The notes beneath the pieces were generated by a model, which made no database searches, was not told the origin of the DNA, and was given only the letters and a program-made list of their open reading frames with translations. The position numbers and the translations under genes are program-made. Positions 9,301 to 16,723 of a stretch of DNA of 36,535 bases are shown here, in pieces. Numbering within the stretch: position 1 is the first letter of the stretch; every line of letters starts with the position of its first letter. The DNA is from Pseudoalteromonas piscicida (lineage in GTDB: Bacteria > Pseudomonadota > Gammaproteobacteria > Enterobacterales > Alteromonadaceae), in NCBI RefSeq assembly GCF_002744175.1, contig NZ_NKHF01000208.1, positions 1 to 36,535 on the forward strand, written 5' to 3'.

Positions 9301-10079
9301 CCAAGACTTGCTGCATGGGCCTTTTGGGCAGCAGAGCCTTGCTTTAGATCTTGTGTAAACCCATCAACAGACTTACCAGCTTTAGTAAAGCCTGCGGCTA
9401 AATTACGCTTTGCAACGGTAAGGTCTTTAGTATCAATGCCTGAGCGTTTTAGCTCAGCTTGCAGAGAGTTGTGCTTGGTAATTTGCTGCGTCAGCTCAGC
9501 CCGCATTTGTTGTAAGTCGCGCTCTGCAAGGTCAATGCCTCGGGCAAGCTCTACAAATGGTTTGGTGGTGTCTTGTGCTTGTTTTTGTAATTGGTCTAGC
9601 GCATGGGCCGCAGCAGCCGTGGCAATTTCTTGTTCTTCAAGCTCTCGCTTGGAACGCTCAAAAGCGTGGATAAGTTCCTGCTGGTTGCCTAGCTCATCAA
9701 TCACATCGGCGAGTACGCCTGCTTTTTGGCTGGCGTTCGTTGTAGCAGTGCCAACCTGGTTTAAGTCGCTGCTCAGTGCTTGCGTATTACTCGCAGTGGT
9801 TTTCGCTTTATTTGTGACGTCTCTAAGGGACTCACCAAGCTTGGCGCTTGCAGTGGTTGATGATGTTAAGTCATCGGCAAGCTCAGTTGATTGCTTACTC
9901 GTTTGCTTTGCAGCTTGAGCCGTCTCATCTAAATTATGACCGAGTTGGTCTGTGGCAGGTGCAGCATCATCAGCGCTTTGCTCAATGTTTCTTAGCTCAG
10001 CAACTAACTGTTCAAGGTTTTGCTTGCCAGTGGCTTCGGCCACTATTCGTAATGCGAGCTGGAGTGTTTTATCTGCCAT
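6339..10079 (-). CDS. Tail tape measure protein
   Basis: 1246 aa, the longest gene. Residues 1-250 are a long coiled-coil region dense in Ala, Gln, Glu and Lys. Residues ~285-470 contain a tape-measure N-terminal domain pattern: FEKLQVQMNGLMGS, then EVSQAFVKLKAFGLDP and ISLALGQAWAKQKLQGEEI. A hydrophobic stretch follows (~530-600, AAVTAATAATNTATIAANRW region), then another long coiled coil and a short beta-like end. Tape measure length sets tail length; 1246 aa implies a long tail, on the order of 180 nm at the usual ~1.5 Angstrom per residue. The gene sits directly behind the tail tube gene and terminator, with no tail-assembly chaperone gene between them. Confidence 0.93.
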   Translation of the reverse strand: MADKTLQLALRIVAEATGKQNLEQLVAELRNIEQSADDAAPATDQLGHNLDETAQAAKQTSKQSTELADDLTSSTTASAKLGESLRDVTNKAKTTASNTQALSSDLNQVGTATTNASQKAGVLADVIDELGNQQELIHAFERSKRELEEQEIATAAAAHALDQLQKQAQDTTKPFVELARGIDLAERDLQQMRAELTQQITKHNSLQAELKRSGIDTKDLTVAKRNLAAGFTKAGKSVDGFTQDLKQGSAAQKAHAASLGNVASQIAAVAAAYFGLDQVGQAVRSVFETGDKFEKLQVQMNGLMGSIAQGEKASAWITEFTKNTPLQMGEVSQAFVKLKAFGLDPMDGTLQSITDSALKLGGGFQEVEGISLALGQAWAKQKLQGEEILQLVERGVPVWDMLQDVTGKNVEELQKLSSAGKLGRDVIKQLIDEMGRASAGSAAAQMALFSGQVSNAKDNLEQFYNMIAQSGAMDWLKGQLTELNNEFGAMAADGRLQEWAQSISDTIVATGTAIKDTISTLYEYREEIAFVAKAWLALKVGSYFSNVVAGAVSATQAFTTYSAAVTAATAATNTATIAANRWRSALGFVARGGMYLALTNEVINLVGEYQNLKVAEAGVAESQRNAELQAAKLKGELELISSTTGILVTSLEEVEAAVAAGTLVMNETTGAYENAARKAEALAEATRIAAEEERKRQELLRLTVPEALRVIETLEQQAQNLNGVRAGVDGFIQSIESARTALAGAGEEYNQQLVLLDSLEVKFTAHSESLERQAYLTNDVSKAYKELGITSADALTKTATKLQGAFELIQQSNEPIAMQQQAFLKWANAAIEAASATDQTVPASVQAAAAALGLTAELDKLVNAANKLKPATDINSDAVNRFATALDKTKAAMENNKKILDSSTASAEQKRKAQAALNHQTGLVVEQEADLARVRELETKSLQQLSLEQRKLEQELAQVNQQYQAGALSAEDYQHKKDRVSQILSVVNNLLGDFKNAQDAATNATKRGTRATEDATKANELSLKSLRQQKEELEKVSQSADRAATSMSNYKNRNRPTVEQIVDYQDKYETGRGAAYRFESAEVIAERERRRREKMKQSQYENFERAINSASNTDELSKIYDRIFKQLVYIDGEQKRALRDLINRQRESLKTVASVSRSPTRSNTITPRENVQYYSPSPVPTRPNNSSPLSDAVNGKLDKLLTLLTGQQSGKRIVLELKLPSGNTAELYTTIRDQLLEELEQLSNAQ

Positions 10080-10115
10080 GCCATTTACTCAGTTTGAAAA
10101 GAGGTTTGAAATAGT

Positions 10116-10134
10116 AAAAAGGGGCCGAGGCCCC
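10116..10134 (-). terminator. Intrinsic terminator between tail tube and tape measure
   Basis: On the - strand GGGGCC, loop TC, GGCCCC is followed by TTTTT. It lies directly after the stop of the abundant tail tube protein and before the tape measure. A partial terminator here would lower expression of the tape measure and tip genes relative to head and tube genes. Confidence 0.85.
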
Positions 10135-10142
10135 AACGGGAA

Positions 10143-10889
10143 CTAAGCGTCTAATTCGGTATAGGTGAATGGGGTTGCTTTACCTGCTGGCAGCTTGGCA
10201 GTACCCGCTAGGCCGCCACTCACAAACTCACTGGCTGCAAAATCAATTTCTTTATCTGGCATCAGTGACACGTCGTATACTTCCAGCTCAATGGCTTTAC
10301 CGTTGGCAAGGTTGGTTCCCTCACCAAAAATACGTGCTCGAACTTGTGATTCAATACCACCTTGGATGGTTTTACCGCTTCGCGCATTGTGTTGATAGCT
10401 CACGGTAATGCTGCCACCTGCATCTACTTCGCCGCCTTTGACAGAGCGGATCAAACCCAATGCATAGTTGATCTCAAAATCAGTCCCTAGCGTGAGTGAG
10501 GTAGTTGCCTGCTTAACTGTAAGACCTTCAGCGGCTAGGTTCTTATGACCAAGCTCTAGCCAGCCCTGATTGGCGGGCAAGGTTTTTGCTGCATCTGTTA
10601 CCGTGCCGCTGGCTTCGTTTAGATCAACCACTTTACCCATCAGCGCCATTGCCAATAACTCAGAGGGTTGGTCGTCAAACTCGCACGAAACTTCAGCAGG
10701 CTTGGCAATCTTGACGTCATCTAATGCTTGGCCATAAGACTCTTTTTTACGAGATGCACGAGTCTTGGCCTCAGCTTCGGTTTTGATGCTGAGCTTGGTC
10801 ATATTGATAGGGCCAAAAATACCGAGGCTTTGGCCTTGTGGGTTTAATCGGTCAATAAAGAAATTGCCCGCTACTAGTAAGCCACTCAT
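10143..10889 (-). CDS. Major tail tube protein
   Basis: 248 aa. The order head completion, tail terminator-like, this protein, tape measure fits a siphovirus tail tube. The sequence is beta-rich with a region typical of tube proteins (LGTDFEINYALGLIRSVKG and SITVSYQHNARS), and a short N-terminal stretch describing a fixed structural fold (GLLVAGNFFIDRLNPQGQ). No sheath-like gene (~400-500 aa) lies beside it, so the tail should be non-contractile. The start overlaps the upstream gene by 4 bp and a strong terminator follows the stop, consistent with a high-copy structural protein. Confidence 0.85.
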   Translation of the reverse strand: MSGLLVAGNFFIDRLNPQGQSLGIFGPINMTKLSIKTEAEAKTRASRKKESYGQALDDVKIAKPAEVSCEFDDQPSELLAMALMGKVVDLNEASGTVTDAAKTLPANQGWLELGHKNLAAEGLTVKQATTSLTLGTDFEINYALGLIRSVKGGEVDAGGSITVSYQHNARSGKTIQGGIESQVRARIFGEGTNLANGKAIELEVYDVSLMPDKEIDFAASEFVSGGLAGTAKLPAGKATPFTYTELDA

Positions 10890-11305
10890 GTAAGTGCTCC
10901 TTTAAACTTCATTTGACAGGTAAAGGCCAGCGGGTAAAACGCATGGCCGCTTGTGTATCTTGGTTTGATTGGGGTGTTAACGCGCTGCCAAGGGCCTGCG
11001 TTGCCAGTCATCTTTCCGGCAATGGCGCGGATAGTGGCGGCAATGTTTTTGCCAGCGGTTTTGCTGGCTTTGCGCTCAGCTAAGATGACAAGCCAAGTTT
11101 GCGTTAACAGGGTATTAGCTCCAGCGTACGCGCTCTCCTTTAATTGCTCACCGTAGTAGAGATAAAACAAGCTCGGGGTATGATTGGTTTTGTCTATCTC
11201 TGCTAGGTCATCGAGCGCCTTAACGTGGCGTATGCCAGGCACAGTCTTTAGGGCCGTTTCTAGCAGTTGGCCCGCTGCTAAAAAGTCATCTTTAATTTCA
11301 AACAT
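10886..11305 (-). CDS. Mu gp37-like protein (DUF1834), tail terminator-like
   Basis: 139 aa. It occupies the Mu gp37 slot directly after the gp36-like gene, and its pattern (early LLETALKTVPGIRHV, later TWLVILAERKASKTAGKN, then FYPLAFTCQMKF) resembles DUF1834 proteins. These are thought to act at the head-tail junction as a tail terminator or completion factor. Start and stop each overlap neighbours by 1-4 bp, so the gene belongs to the continuous morphogenesis operon. Family assignment is from memory of the pattern. Confidence 0.8.
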   Translation of the reverse strand: MFEIKDDFLAAGQLLETALKTVPGIRHVKALDDLAEIDKTNHTPSLFYLYYGEQLKESAYAGANTLLTQTWLVILAERKASKTAGKNIAATIRAIAGKMTGNAGPWQRVNTPIKPRYTSGHAFYPLAFTCQMKFKGALT

Positions 11306-11733
11306 CAGATGAACCCCTTGGCTTTACTGCGAGCAAATACGCTGCCTGCTGATTCCATCACGGCGGTGTCGTTGGTGGTTGCCTTGTCACCTTGGCTATC
11401 AATACCCAGCGCCACCTTGCCTTGATTCACTGCTTGTAAAAACTTTAGCGCGTCCGTATAGCGGGTTTGTATGTGCTCTGGCGCGTTATCACCACTTAAA
11501 AAGTACCGCGCCACATCACAACACACACGCACAAGCGCTGTAGGTACTGTACTTAACGGTAAGGTGTAACGGCCAGATAAGTAGGCGTTAATCTCAGCTG
11601 TTGCATCTTCCAACGCTTGAGTGAGTACAGCCATATCCACTTCACCTGGTGTGCTGTGTTCACGCTCAGTAAGCAGCACCAAGTCTTGGTGATTAAAGCG
11701 AGCTTGCATGTCTTCAGCGGCAGCGTAGGTCAT
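11305..11733 (-). CDS. Mu gp36-like head completion protein (DUF1320)
   Basis: 142 aa. The N-terminus (MTYAAAEDMQARFNHQDLVLLTERE) and central helix with AEINAYLSGRYTLPLSTVPTALVRVCCDVARY are characteristic of the DUF1320/gp36 family, an all-helical adaptor related to gp6-like head-tail connectors. It would bind the portal ring and form the head-tail interface. The gene starts 4 bp before the upstream stop region ends and overlaps the gp37-like gene by 1 bp. Recognition is good. Confidence 0.9.
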   Translation of the reverse strand: MTYAAAEDMQARFNHQDLVLLTEREHSTPGEVDMAVLTQALEDATAEINAYLSGRYTLPLSTVPTALVRVCCDVARYFLSGDNAPEHIQTRYTDALKFLQAVNQGKVALGIDSQGDKATTNDTAVMESAGSVFARSKAKGFI

Positions 11734-11736
11734 GGC

Positions 11737-12219
11737 TTATTGCTCCACGTTCTTTAGGGCAGATTGGTAAATCTGCCATGCAGCATCACGCTGAGCAGCG
11801 GTTGGCTTTATTTCACCAGTGACTATCTCACCATTTTCATCATCACTGATTGAGATGGTTAGCTGCTCGGCCGAAGGTTTTTTAGTGAACTGCTCAATGG
11901 CCATTACACCAATGAATGGGTGCAGATCTGGATCAACACCTGCAAGGTCAATTTCAACGCCCTCTACACTGGTACAAATACTTCCTGGCTCCACGTTTGG
12001 TGTCGTTGTTGTATCTTCACTCGCTTGAGCAATGCGCGACACCGCAAGGCGTGGATCTGCTTCCAAATTCTCCAGTTGTTCAATAGAGATTTTTTCTGCG
12101 GGGATGGTGTTTTCACCACTTTGCAAAGTGATCCTCGCTCGCCTATAGCCCGTAGGCTGTGAGTTATGGATCTTGATAAAAGCCAAACCAATGGCGCTAG
12201 CAATCTGAGTCTTTTCCAT
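11737..12219 (-). CDS. Mu gp35 / FluMu HI1506-like head protein
   Basis: 160 aa from the ATG at 12219; a GTG at 12258 in the same frame would give 173 aa. I prefer 12219 because the residues before it lie inside a strong hairpin (12241-12263) and because the N-terminus after it (TGYRRARITLQSGENTIPAEKI) matches the short N-terminal domain typical of the Mu gp35/HI1506 group, which recognises and binds near the capsid operon. The role in virions is unclear: it may be a minor head or head-completion protein. Placed between major capsid and gp36-like genes, as in Mu. Confidence 0.75.
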   Translation of the reverse strand: MEKTQIASAIGLAFIKIHNSQPTGYRRARITLQSGENTIPAEKISIEQLENLEADPRLAVSRIAQASEDTTTTPNVEPGSICTSVEGVEIDLAGVDPDLHPFIGVMAIEQFTKKPSAEQLTISISDDENGEIVTGEIKPTAAQRDAAWQIYQSALKNVEQ

Positions 12220-12240
12220 TTCATAGGTTCTCTCTAGAAG

Positions 12241-12263
12241 CTCTGGTGTGTAACTCACCAGAG
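12241..12263. other. Perfect 8-bp hairpin after the major capsid gene
   Basis: CTCTGGTG (12241-12248), a 7-base loop and CACCAGAG (12256-12263). No T run follows on either strand, so it is not a classical terminator. It could stabilise or process the capsid mRNA 3' end, or attenuate downstream expression. Confidence 0.6.
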
Positions 12264-12282
12264 CGATTAACTTACGGGTGGA

Positions 12283-13197
12283 TTACGCGTCTAAGTAGTC
12301 CGCTACGCAGAGCTTCAAGCGACCTTTGAGTTCATTAGATGTGTTGTTTTCGATTTCGCGCTCAAGCAGTTTGGTTGCGACATCTTCAAGCTCTGGTGGC
12401 ACAACCAATTTAGTCGGGCGAATACCAAGCTTGCGACCACCGTCAGCTTTGAAAGCACGCATCCGTTTAATTGCGTCCCACATGTTGTCGGCATTCAGTG
12501 CGCGTTTGTTTGCAAAGGCCAACTGCCAGAAACTAAAGCCTGCGGCATCACGACAATCTACGCCGTAACGGAATAGCTTTTTGGTGAACACGGCTTCGTC
12601 ATCAATTTTGGTCATACTGACAAAAACGGGCTTCTTACGTTCTTGGAATATGATTGGCTTAATGACTTTCGAGCCATCAATCACATACCAGATTGGCCCT
12701 GTATAAGTGCCGTCTTCAGCCATGTTGGCAACGCTTTCAACTGCGCCAGTACCATCTGCTTTTTCGTAAACAGGGTGGTCAGTATCAAAATAGTTTTGGC
12801 CGTCATAGCAAAGCGTGGTAAAGCCTGCTCTAAGCAGCGGCCAGCACACTTCATCCGGGTGAATGCCCGCTGAGCGTCCCATTTCTTGCATAAGTGGCGC
12901 ATATACGCCTAGCTCATCATCTTCAATGTCGTTACGGTCAACACTAACTGAGCCTTCAAAATCTTCATTCACAATCGTGTAGCCGTGGGCTTTCATGGAT
13001 TCAAGCTGACGCTCTCCAACCCACTTTTTAAGTGAAGGGAACTTACCAAGCCACCCGTAAGTGTTGCTTTTGGTTTTGGACTGGATCACCGTCGCAATTT
13101 CTGTGAATTGTGGTTCGGCTTCACCTAATCCATCTTGGAAATTCTTTTTAAAGCCCGTTTGCAGGCTAGTTATCAGTGCGGGTGTAATAATCGCCAT
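12283..13197 (-). CDS. Major capsid protein (Mu gpT-like)
   Basis: 304 aa, the normal length for Mu gpT. The start MAIITPALITSLQTGFKKNFQDGL and the downstream WLGKFPSLKKWVGERQLESMKAHGYTIVNEDFEGSVSVDRNDIEDD are hallmark gpT-family sequence (HK97-fold capsid). It follows the protease/scaffold gene with a one-base overlap (13197), as I then T in Mu. The adjacent 3' hairpin suggests a stabilised abundant message. Proteolytic maturation by the upstream protease is expected from Mu but not visible here. Confidence 0.95.
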   Translation of the reverse strand: MAIITPALITSLQTGFKKNFQDGLGEAEPQFTEIATVIQSKTKSNTYGWLGKFPSLKKWVGERQLESMKAHGYTIVNEDFEGSVSVDRNDIEDDELGVYAPLMQEMGRSAGIHPDEVCWPLLRAGFTTLCYDGQNYFDTDHPVYEKADGTGAVESVANMAEDGTYTGPIWYVIDGSKVIKPIIFQERKKPVFVSMTKIDDEAVFTKKLFRYGVDCRDAAGFSFWQLAFANKRALNADNMWDAIKRMRAFKADGGRKLGIRPTKLVVPPELEDVATKLLEREIENNTSNELKGRLKLCVADYLDA

Positions 13198-14306
13198 TAC
13201 TGGTCTTCCTCTTTCAGTGCTGCGTAATCTTTGTGGCTAATACCCAGTTGGTCAGCCGCGTATTTATCCTCGGCAGACAAAGCGGCAACGCCTGTTTTGT
13301 CCTGCGATGGTGTTGGCGTTGGTTTGGATTGCTGAGCGTTTAGCGCTGCAATAGGTTGTCGGCTATCTAACACCGCATTGAGGGCGGCAAGACCATTTTG
13401 CTCACCAAGCTGTTTGAGGTAATCAATCTCGGCGGCAATCACGCGGCCATCGGCCTTGGCTTTATCAATAGCGGTTTCAATAGTCACGCCTTGGTGCTGG
13501 CTATTGAGTGCGGCCAGTTCGCCACGTAGTGCATTGTGTACATCAACTGGCACAAACTTGGTTAAGTCCACTGTAGTGTTCGACGTGGCTTGTTGAATTT
13601 GTGTGTTCAATGCAGCAATTTGCTTGTCTTTACCTTCTGCGCCATCGGCCTTGCTTTTCAGCTCGGTAATGGCCGCTTTGCCTTTTGAGATGTGCTCGCT
13701 GGTAACATCACCGTCTACGGTAATGCCAAGCGCAGCGAGGAGTTGCTGGGCTTCGTTCATTGGGTTGGTTCCTGTGTTGTTTAATAGGTACTGGGAGTTC
13801 AAAACTGCCACTTCATCAAGCCCTGTTAAGGCAGGGTCATTGGTTAAAGCAACATGGAGTAGCACAAGGGGGCGACCTGTTTGCTTGTCGTAAAGAAAAA
13901 CAGGGCTGACATAACGGTATTCTTTCGCGGTTAACGCGGCATACGCATTTTTAGTCCATTCAACGCTTCTGGCATAAACGCCTTCACCAGGAACATATTC
14001 CAGCGCATCAGGCTTAAACCAGCCTGACGCGGGTGCGGGCTGACCATTTTTTTCCTTGTGCAAAGTTTGGTGGTCGTAATCAAACAAAAAGTCTTTAGTT
14101 CGGGTAGTTGCAGCAAGCAAGAGTGAGTCAAATGCAGTGGCATCCATTAGCCACTTACGGCTAGGTACATCAAAGGGGCGGCCGTCGGCGCTTTGAAACT
14201 CCCCATCAGGGATAATCAATACGCGCTCACTGACACCTTGCTCATTAGGCAAAGTAGCTAAATTACATATGGCTAAGCCAATATTTTGTGTTGTGGTGTT
14301 TGGCAT
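13197..14306 (-). CDS. Head maturation protease and scaffold (Mu gpI/Z-like)
   Basis: 369 aa. The N-terminal ~180 residues match the phage I-like protease (LIIPDGEFQSADGRP, DYDHQTLHKEKNGQPAPASGWF, then YRYVSPVFLYDKQTGRP and LHVALTNDPALTGL). The C-terminal half is Ala/Gln/Lys-rich and helical, as a scaffold. In Mu the scaffold Z is made from an internal start within the I gene, and an internal start is possible here too. It is the first gene after the candidate late promoter at 14360-14387, 53 bp upstream. The ribosome binding site is weak. Confidence 0.93.
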   Translation of the reverse strand: MPNTTTQNIGLAICNLATLPNEQGVSERVLIIPDGEFQSADGRPFDVPSRKWLMDATAFDSLLLAATTRTKDFLFDYDHQTLHKEKNGQPAPASGWFKPDALEYVPGEGVYARSVEWTKNAYAALTAKEYRYVSPVFLYDKQTGRPLVLLHVALTNDPALTGLDEVAVLNSQYLLNNTGTNPMNEAQQLLAALGITVDGDVTSEHISKGKAAITELKSKADGAEGKDKQIAALNTQIQQATSNTTVDLTKFVPVDVHNALRGELAALNSQHQGVTIETAIDKAKADGRVIAAEIDYLKQLGEQNGLAALNAVLDSRQPIAALNAQQSKPTPTPSQDKTGVAALSAEDKYAADQLGISHKDYAALKEEDQ

Positions 14307-14359
14307 ACTCTGACACTAAAACGTTTGTCTTGGTGCCAGTATGTGGAATTGGGTTGGAC

Positions 14360-14387
14360 GTGTATTTTAAACTGGATTAAAAAATTA
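14360..14387 (-). promoter_or_regulatory. Candidate late promoter PI (copy 1 of 28-bp repeat)
   Basis: These 28 bases are identical to 24570-24597. The sequence lies 53 bp upstream of the protease/scaffold gene, the first gene after a terminator and a cargo insert, and overlaps the stop codon of the cargo gene. Read on the - strand it has a dyad, TTTTTTAA, 6 bases, TTAAAATA. A Mor/C-like activator site with promoter elements is the best explanation. Exact -10 is not assigned. Confidence 0.7.
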
Positions 14388-14858
14388 GTGTTCTGAAGGC
14401 TTATCGGTTCCAGGTTTAGTAAAAGACTCTGTAAGTTCTTTATTGTCTTGGTATCCAGAGTTGATATCACTTCTAAACTTTGAACGTGCTTCATCAGTCA
14501 TTGTTTTCAACTCTTTCATATCTTCATTATCTATCTCCATGATAATATCAAGAGTCTGTGCATAATCGTCTTGATAGCACTCGCGTTTGGCTTCAGAAAT
14601 ATTAGGGTTATTCATCGCCTTTTCGAGAGAGTTTAACCGTGAAGTTGCCTTCCGCTTATACCAAAACTTGAAGATACTTAAAGAACCATAGCTACCTGCT
14701 AGTTTGAAGATATGTGCAATCAGTAGAGTAAAGGCTGGTATCATAGTTGTAGCTGCTAACTTGAGTTGCTCTGCTTGCAGCTCACCTGCAAGAACTAACA
14801 AGCCCCCCCCAATAACGGATGCGCAGGTATTAGAAATAGCGGAGACTTTTTTTGTCAT
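14385..14858 (-). CDS. Cargo membrane protein with G8 tract
   Basis: 157 aa, family unknown. Two membrane segments are seen near residues 8-26 and 36-54, followed by a charged helical cytoplasmic tail of about 100 residues. A run of eight G on the coding strand (C8 on + at 14803-14810) lies within codons 17-19 (Val-Ile-Gly-Gly-Gly), early in the gene, so slippage could turn it off or on. It overlaps the previous gene by 4 bp (14855-14858). The gene ends inside the late promoter repeat, and no virion role is apparent, so it is treated as accessory. A defence or exclusion function is only a possibility. Confidence 0.75.
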   Translation of the reverse strand: MTKKVSAISNTCASVIGGGLLVLAGELQAEQLKLAATTMIPAFTLLIAHIFKLAGSYGSLSIFKFWYKRKATSRLNSLEKAMNNPNISEAKRECYQDDYAQTLDIIMEIDNEDMKELKTMTDEARSKFRSDINSGYQDNKELTESFTKPGTDKPSEH

Positions 14859-15091
14859 TGCATTTTCTCCCGCTTCTCCATTTTTTTGTAAAGCTCTGTT
14901 AGCTCTTCGAAAGAAGTGTCATTGTTTACTCTGACTTTCCTTGTTACTAAAACACCATTTTCCATTTCTTTATAGGTAACTATCATACCGAAGAATTTGC
15001 AAAGGGTTATGTAAACAACAGTCTTTCCTCCCCAATAAAAAAGAGGCATCAACGCGATAATAAGTACTATTAGAACAATTTTTTCTGTCAC
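14855..15091 (-). CDS. Small cargo membrane protein
   Basis: 78 aa. Residues 4-18 (KIVLIVLIIALMPLF) form one membrane helix, with a second hydrophobic patch near 25-39. The remaining ~40 residues are charged and probably cytoplasmic. It couples to the 157-aa membrane protein by a 4-bp overlap, so the two are probably made in equal amounts and may form a complex. Family unknown. The gap of 45 bp to the upstream 280-aa gene fits a single cargo operon. Confidence 0.7.
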   Translation of the reverse strand: MTEKIVLIVLIIALMPLFYWGGKTVVYITLCKFFGMIVTYKEMENGVLVTRKVRVNNDTSFEELTELYKKMEKREKMQ

Positions 15092-15136
15092 TTTGCCTCC
15101 TTAATTAATTTGAGTGTAGGGGTAACAAGCGAAATA

Positions 15137-15979
15137 TTAAATGTATACTTTTTCTATGTGCCAGTCCTTTTCGGTACGGCTGTTATTCTTATATTTGGCA
15201 ATCAATTTTACACGGTATGCATCATCAAATATAGCTTCACCTGCGCCACTTCGCACATGCTTAATAAAGCTATCATCTTGAATATTTACGCGCAGATCTT
15301 GGTCATCGTGATTTATTCGCCAGCCATGAGACTTATCTTTGTGAACGGTTAGAAAAGTAATGCGAGCGTTGTCATAAACTTCATCTTCCATCACCTTTTC
15401 TTTGACTGGCTCTCTTTGCGCTCTAAAGCTTGCGGCTTCTTCTTTTTCAATTTCAACAAGCACCTCACGATTCTCTGTTTTATTATCGTCAGTCTTTACA
15501 ATTTCAAATACATCAATACCCGCTCTATTCAAAGGCTGTTGCACTAGTTTCTTGAAAGCGGTTCTAATAGATGGTGATGCGATAGCATCTTTTAAATAAC
15601 TCTCAACGACTAGCGAATCCCCATCTTTCTTCTTTAAAATACACTCACCACGGGTCTTACGTGCGATTTTCTCAATTGGTTCTCCACCTAACCACTTTAA
15701 AGCCCCGACGAGTCCTCCACCTGCTAGTGCTCCACTAAAACCTATAGCAGCTAATGTACTAATTTCGGCATGCTCAACAACATTCAAAATAAATTCGAAA
15801 GAGCCTTCTTCAAAACCACCTTGTACTTTAATCTCTAGGTCATCATTGGAACCATTAATATGTTCGTGAACCTCTGTTATTAAGCTCTCAAGTCCAGCTA
15901 AAGAATCAGCTAAAAGCTTGAGATCCATTGAGTGGTCATTTAAAGCTTCACCATCAAAGCGCAGTACAATACTTTCCAT
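15137..15979 (-). CDS. Cargo protein of unknown function with small hydrophobic hinge
   Basis: 280 aa starting at the ATG at 15979; a longer frame to 16054 starts in sequence that does not look coding. The N-terminus, MESIVLRFDGEALNDHSMDL followed by KLLADSLAGLESLI, recalls a widespread uncharacterised proteobacterial family (possibly DUF7946), which I cannot confirm. A Gly-rich hydrophobic region near residues 77-95 (FSGALAGGGLVGALKWLGG) could insert in a membrane or pack as a helical hairpin. The C-terminal half (from ~150) is charged and beta-rich. It leads the cargo operon with the two small membrane proteins downstream, which suggests a soluble component working with membrane partners. 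Function not known. Confidence 0.75.
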   Translation of the reverse strand: MESIVLRFDGEALNDHSMDLKLLADSLAGLESLITEVHEHINGSNDDLEIKVQGGFEEGSFEFILNVVEHAEISTLAAIGFSGALAGGGLVGALKWLGGEPIEKIARKTRGECILKKKDGDSLVVESYLKDAIASPSIRTAFKKLVQQPLNRAGIDVFEIVKTDDNKTENREVLVEIEKEEAASFRAQREPVKEKVMEDEVYDNARITFLTVHKDKSHGWRINHDDQDLRVNIQDDSFIKHVRSGAGEAIFDDAYRVKLIAKYKNNSRTEKDWHIEKVYI

Positions 15980-16200
15980 AATTAAATTCTTATAAGTTGT
16001 CTGTTGATACGTTGGTATAGGCGGGCAGGTACAGAACGAAGCGCAATGTACCATCCGTATACATTTAATCCAGACTTTAACGGACTATTAATAAAAAGTC
16101 TCGGGATATTTGATAGCATTCCTGCTTTAGAAACGTTTCGAAACGCCTTTAACGGCCATATTGCACTACACAACACCCAACGCTAGCACTTGAACATGTA

Positions 16201-16231
16201 AAAACGCCTCAGAGGGCTTCTGAGGCGTTTT
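16201..16231. terminator. Bidirectional terminator after the gpG-like gene
   Basis: A 13-bp perfect stem (AAAACGCCTCAGA with TCTGAGGCGTTTT), 5-base loop GGGCT, and T/A runs on both sides. It lies directly at the stop of the 16232-16690 gene, ending the first late transcript before the cargo operon. A second late promoter further down (14360-14387) restarts late transcription. Confidence 0.92.
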
Positions 16232-16690
16232 TTAGTTTTCGGTAAAATAGTTGCTGATAGTGTCCAAAATATTGGTTTCTTCATTGAGGCTTATTCCTAA
16301 ATACTCACGCTGTGGAATGGCAGCTGGGCCAGGAGCCATTTCTGGCAATCCTCCAAGGTTTTGTATGGCGGCATACGGTTTGTTACTACTAATCTGCGCC
16401 CAAAACGCACCGCTGTCTGCGGCAATGCTTGATGCTAAGCCTCCAGCACTTACCTGTAACATTTGCCCGCCAACACGTTTGGGGTTTTGTTTTAGGTAGT
16501 TTTCACTAAGCGCTGGCCATGCCTCGCCTGTTACTGGGCTACGCTCTTCAGCAAAGGCGTCTTCCGTTACGCCTTCCATGATGGCGGCTATCTCATTCAT
16601 CGGGTCGCTCAGGTCATCAAAGCGCTGTGCTATTTGTTCAAGCGCCTTAGTTGCATCACCGCTTGTAAGTATCTCAATTCTAGTGGTCAT
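16232..16690 (-). CDS. Virion morphogenesis protein (Mu gpG-like)
   Basis: 152 aa. The N-terminal helix and the central SPVTGEAWPALSENYLKQNPKR segment, with a later GG-containing stretch and hydrophobic end, fit the phage virion morphogenesis (gpG / tail completion S) family. The protein acts in head-tail completion. It follows the gpF-like gene, as in Mu, but separated by 104 bp that hold a tRNA-like fold. A strong terminator follows. Confidence 0.88.
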   Translation of the reverse strand: MTTRIEILTSGDATKALEQIAQRFDDLSDPMNEIAAIMEGVTEDAFAEERSPVTGEAWPALSENYLKQNPKRVGGQMLQVSAGGLASSIAADSGAFWAQISSNKPYAAIQNLGGLPEMAPGPAAIPQREYLGISLNEETNILDTISNYFTEN

Positions 16691-16723
16691 ATTGTAATCA
16701 CCGAGCTGTTAGGTAATAATTGT

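Noticed and set aside
7735..9918. Long + strand frames opposite the tape measure and other late genes
   Set aside because: They are mirror frames of Ala/Gln-rich coding sequence, rich in Ser/Cys and without ribosome sites or domain patterns.
15980..16054. Longer start for the 280-aa cargo protein
   Set aside because: The added residues (Cys/Pro-rich) do not look coding and the internal ATG begins the conserved-looking MESIVLRFDGEAL part.
16064..16080. TTTAATCCAGACTTTAA on the + strand, resembling the core of the 28-bp late promoter repeat
   Set aside because: It shares only about 10 bases, has a 2-base insertion in the dyad and faces away from any gene. It is likely chance.
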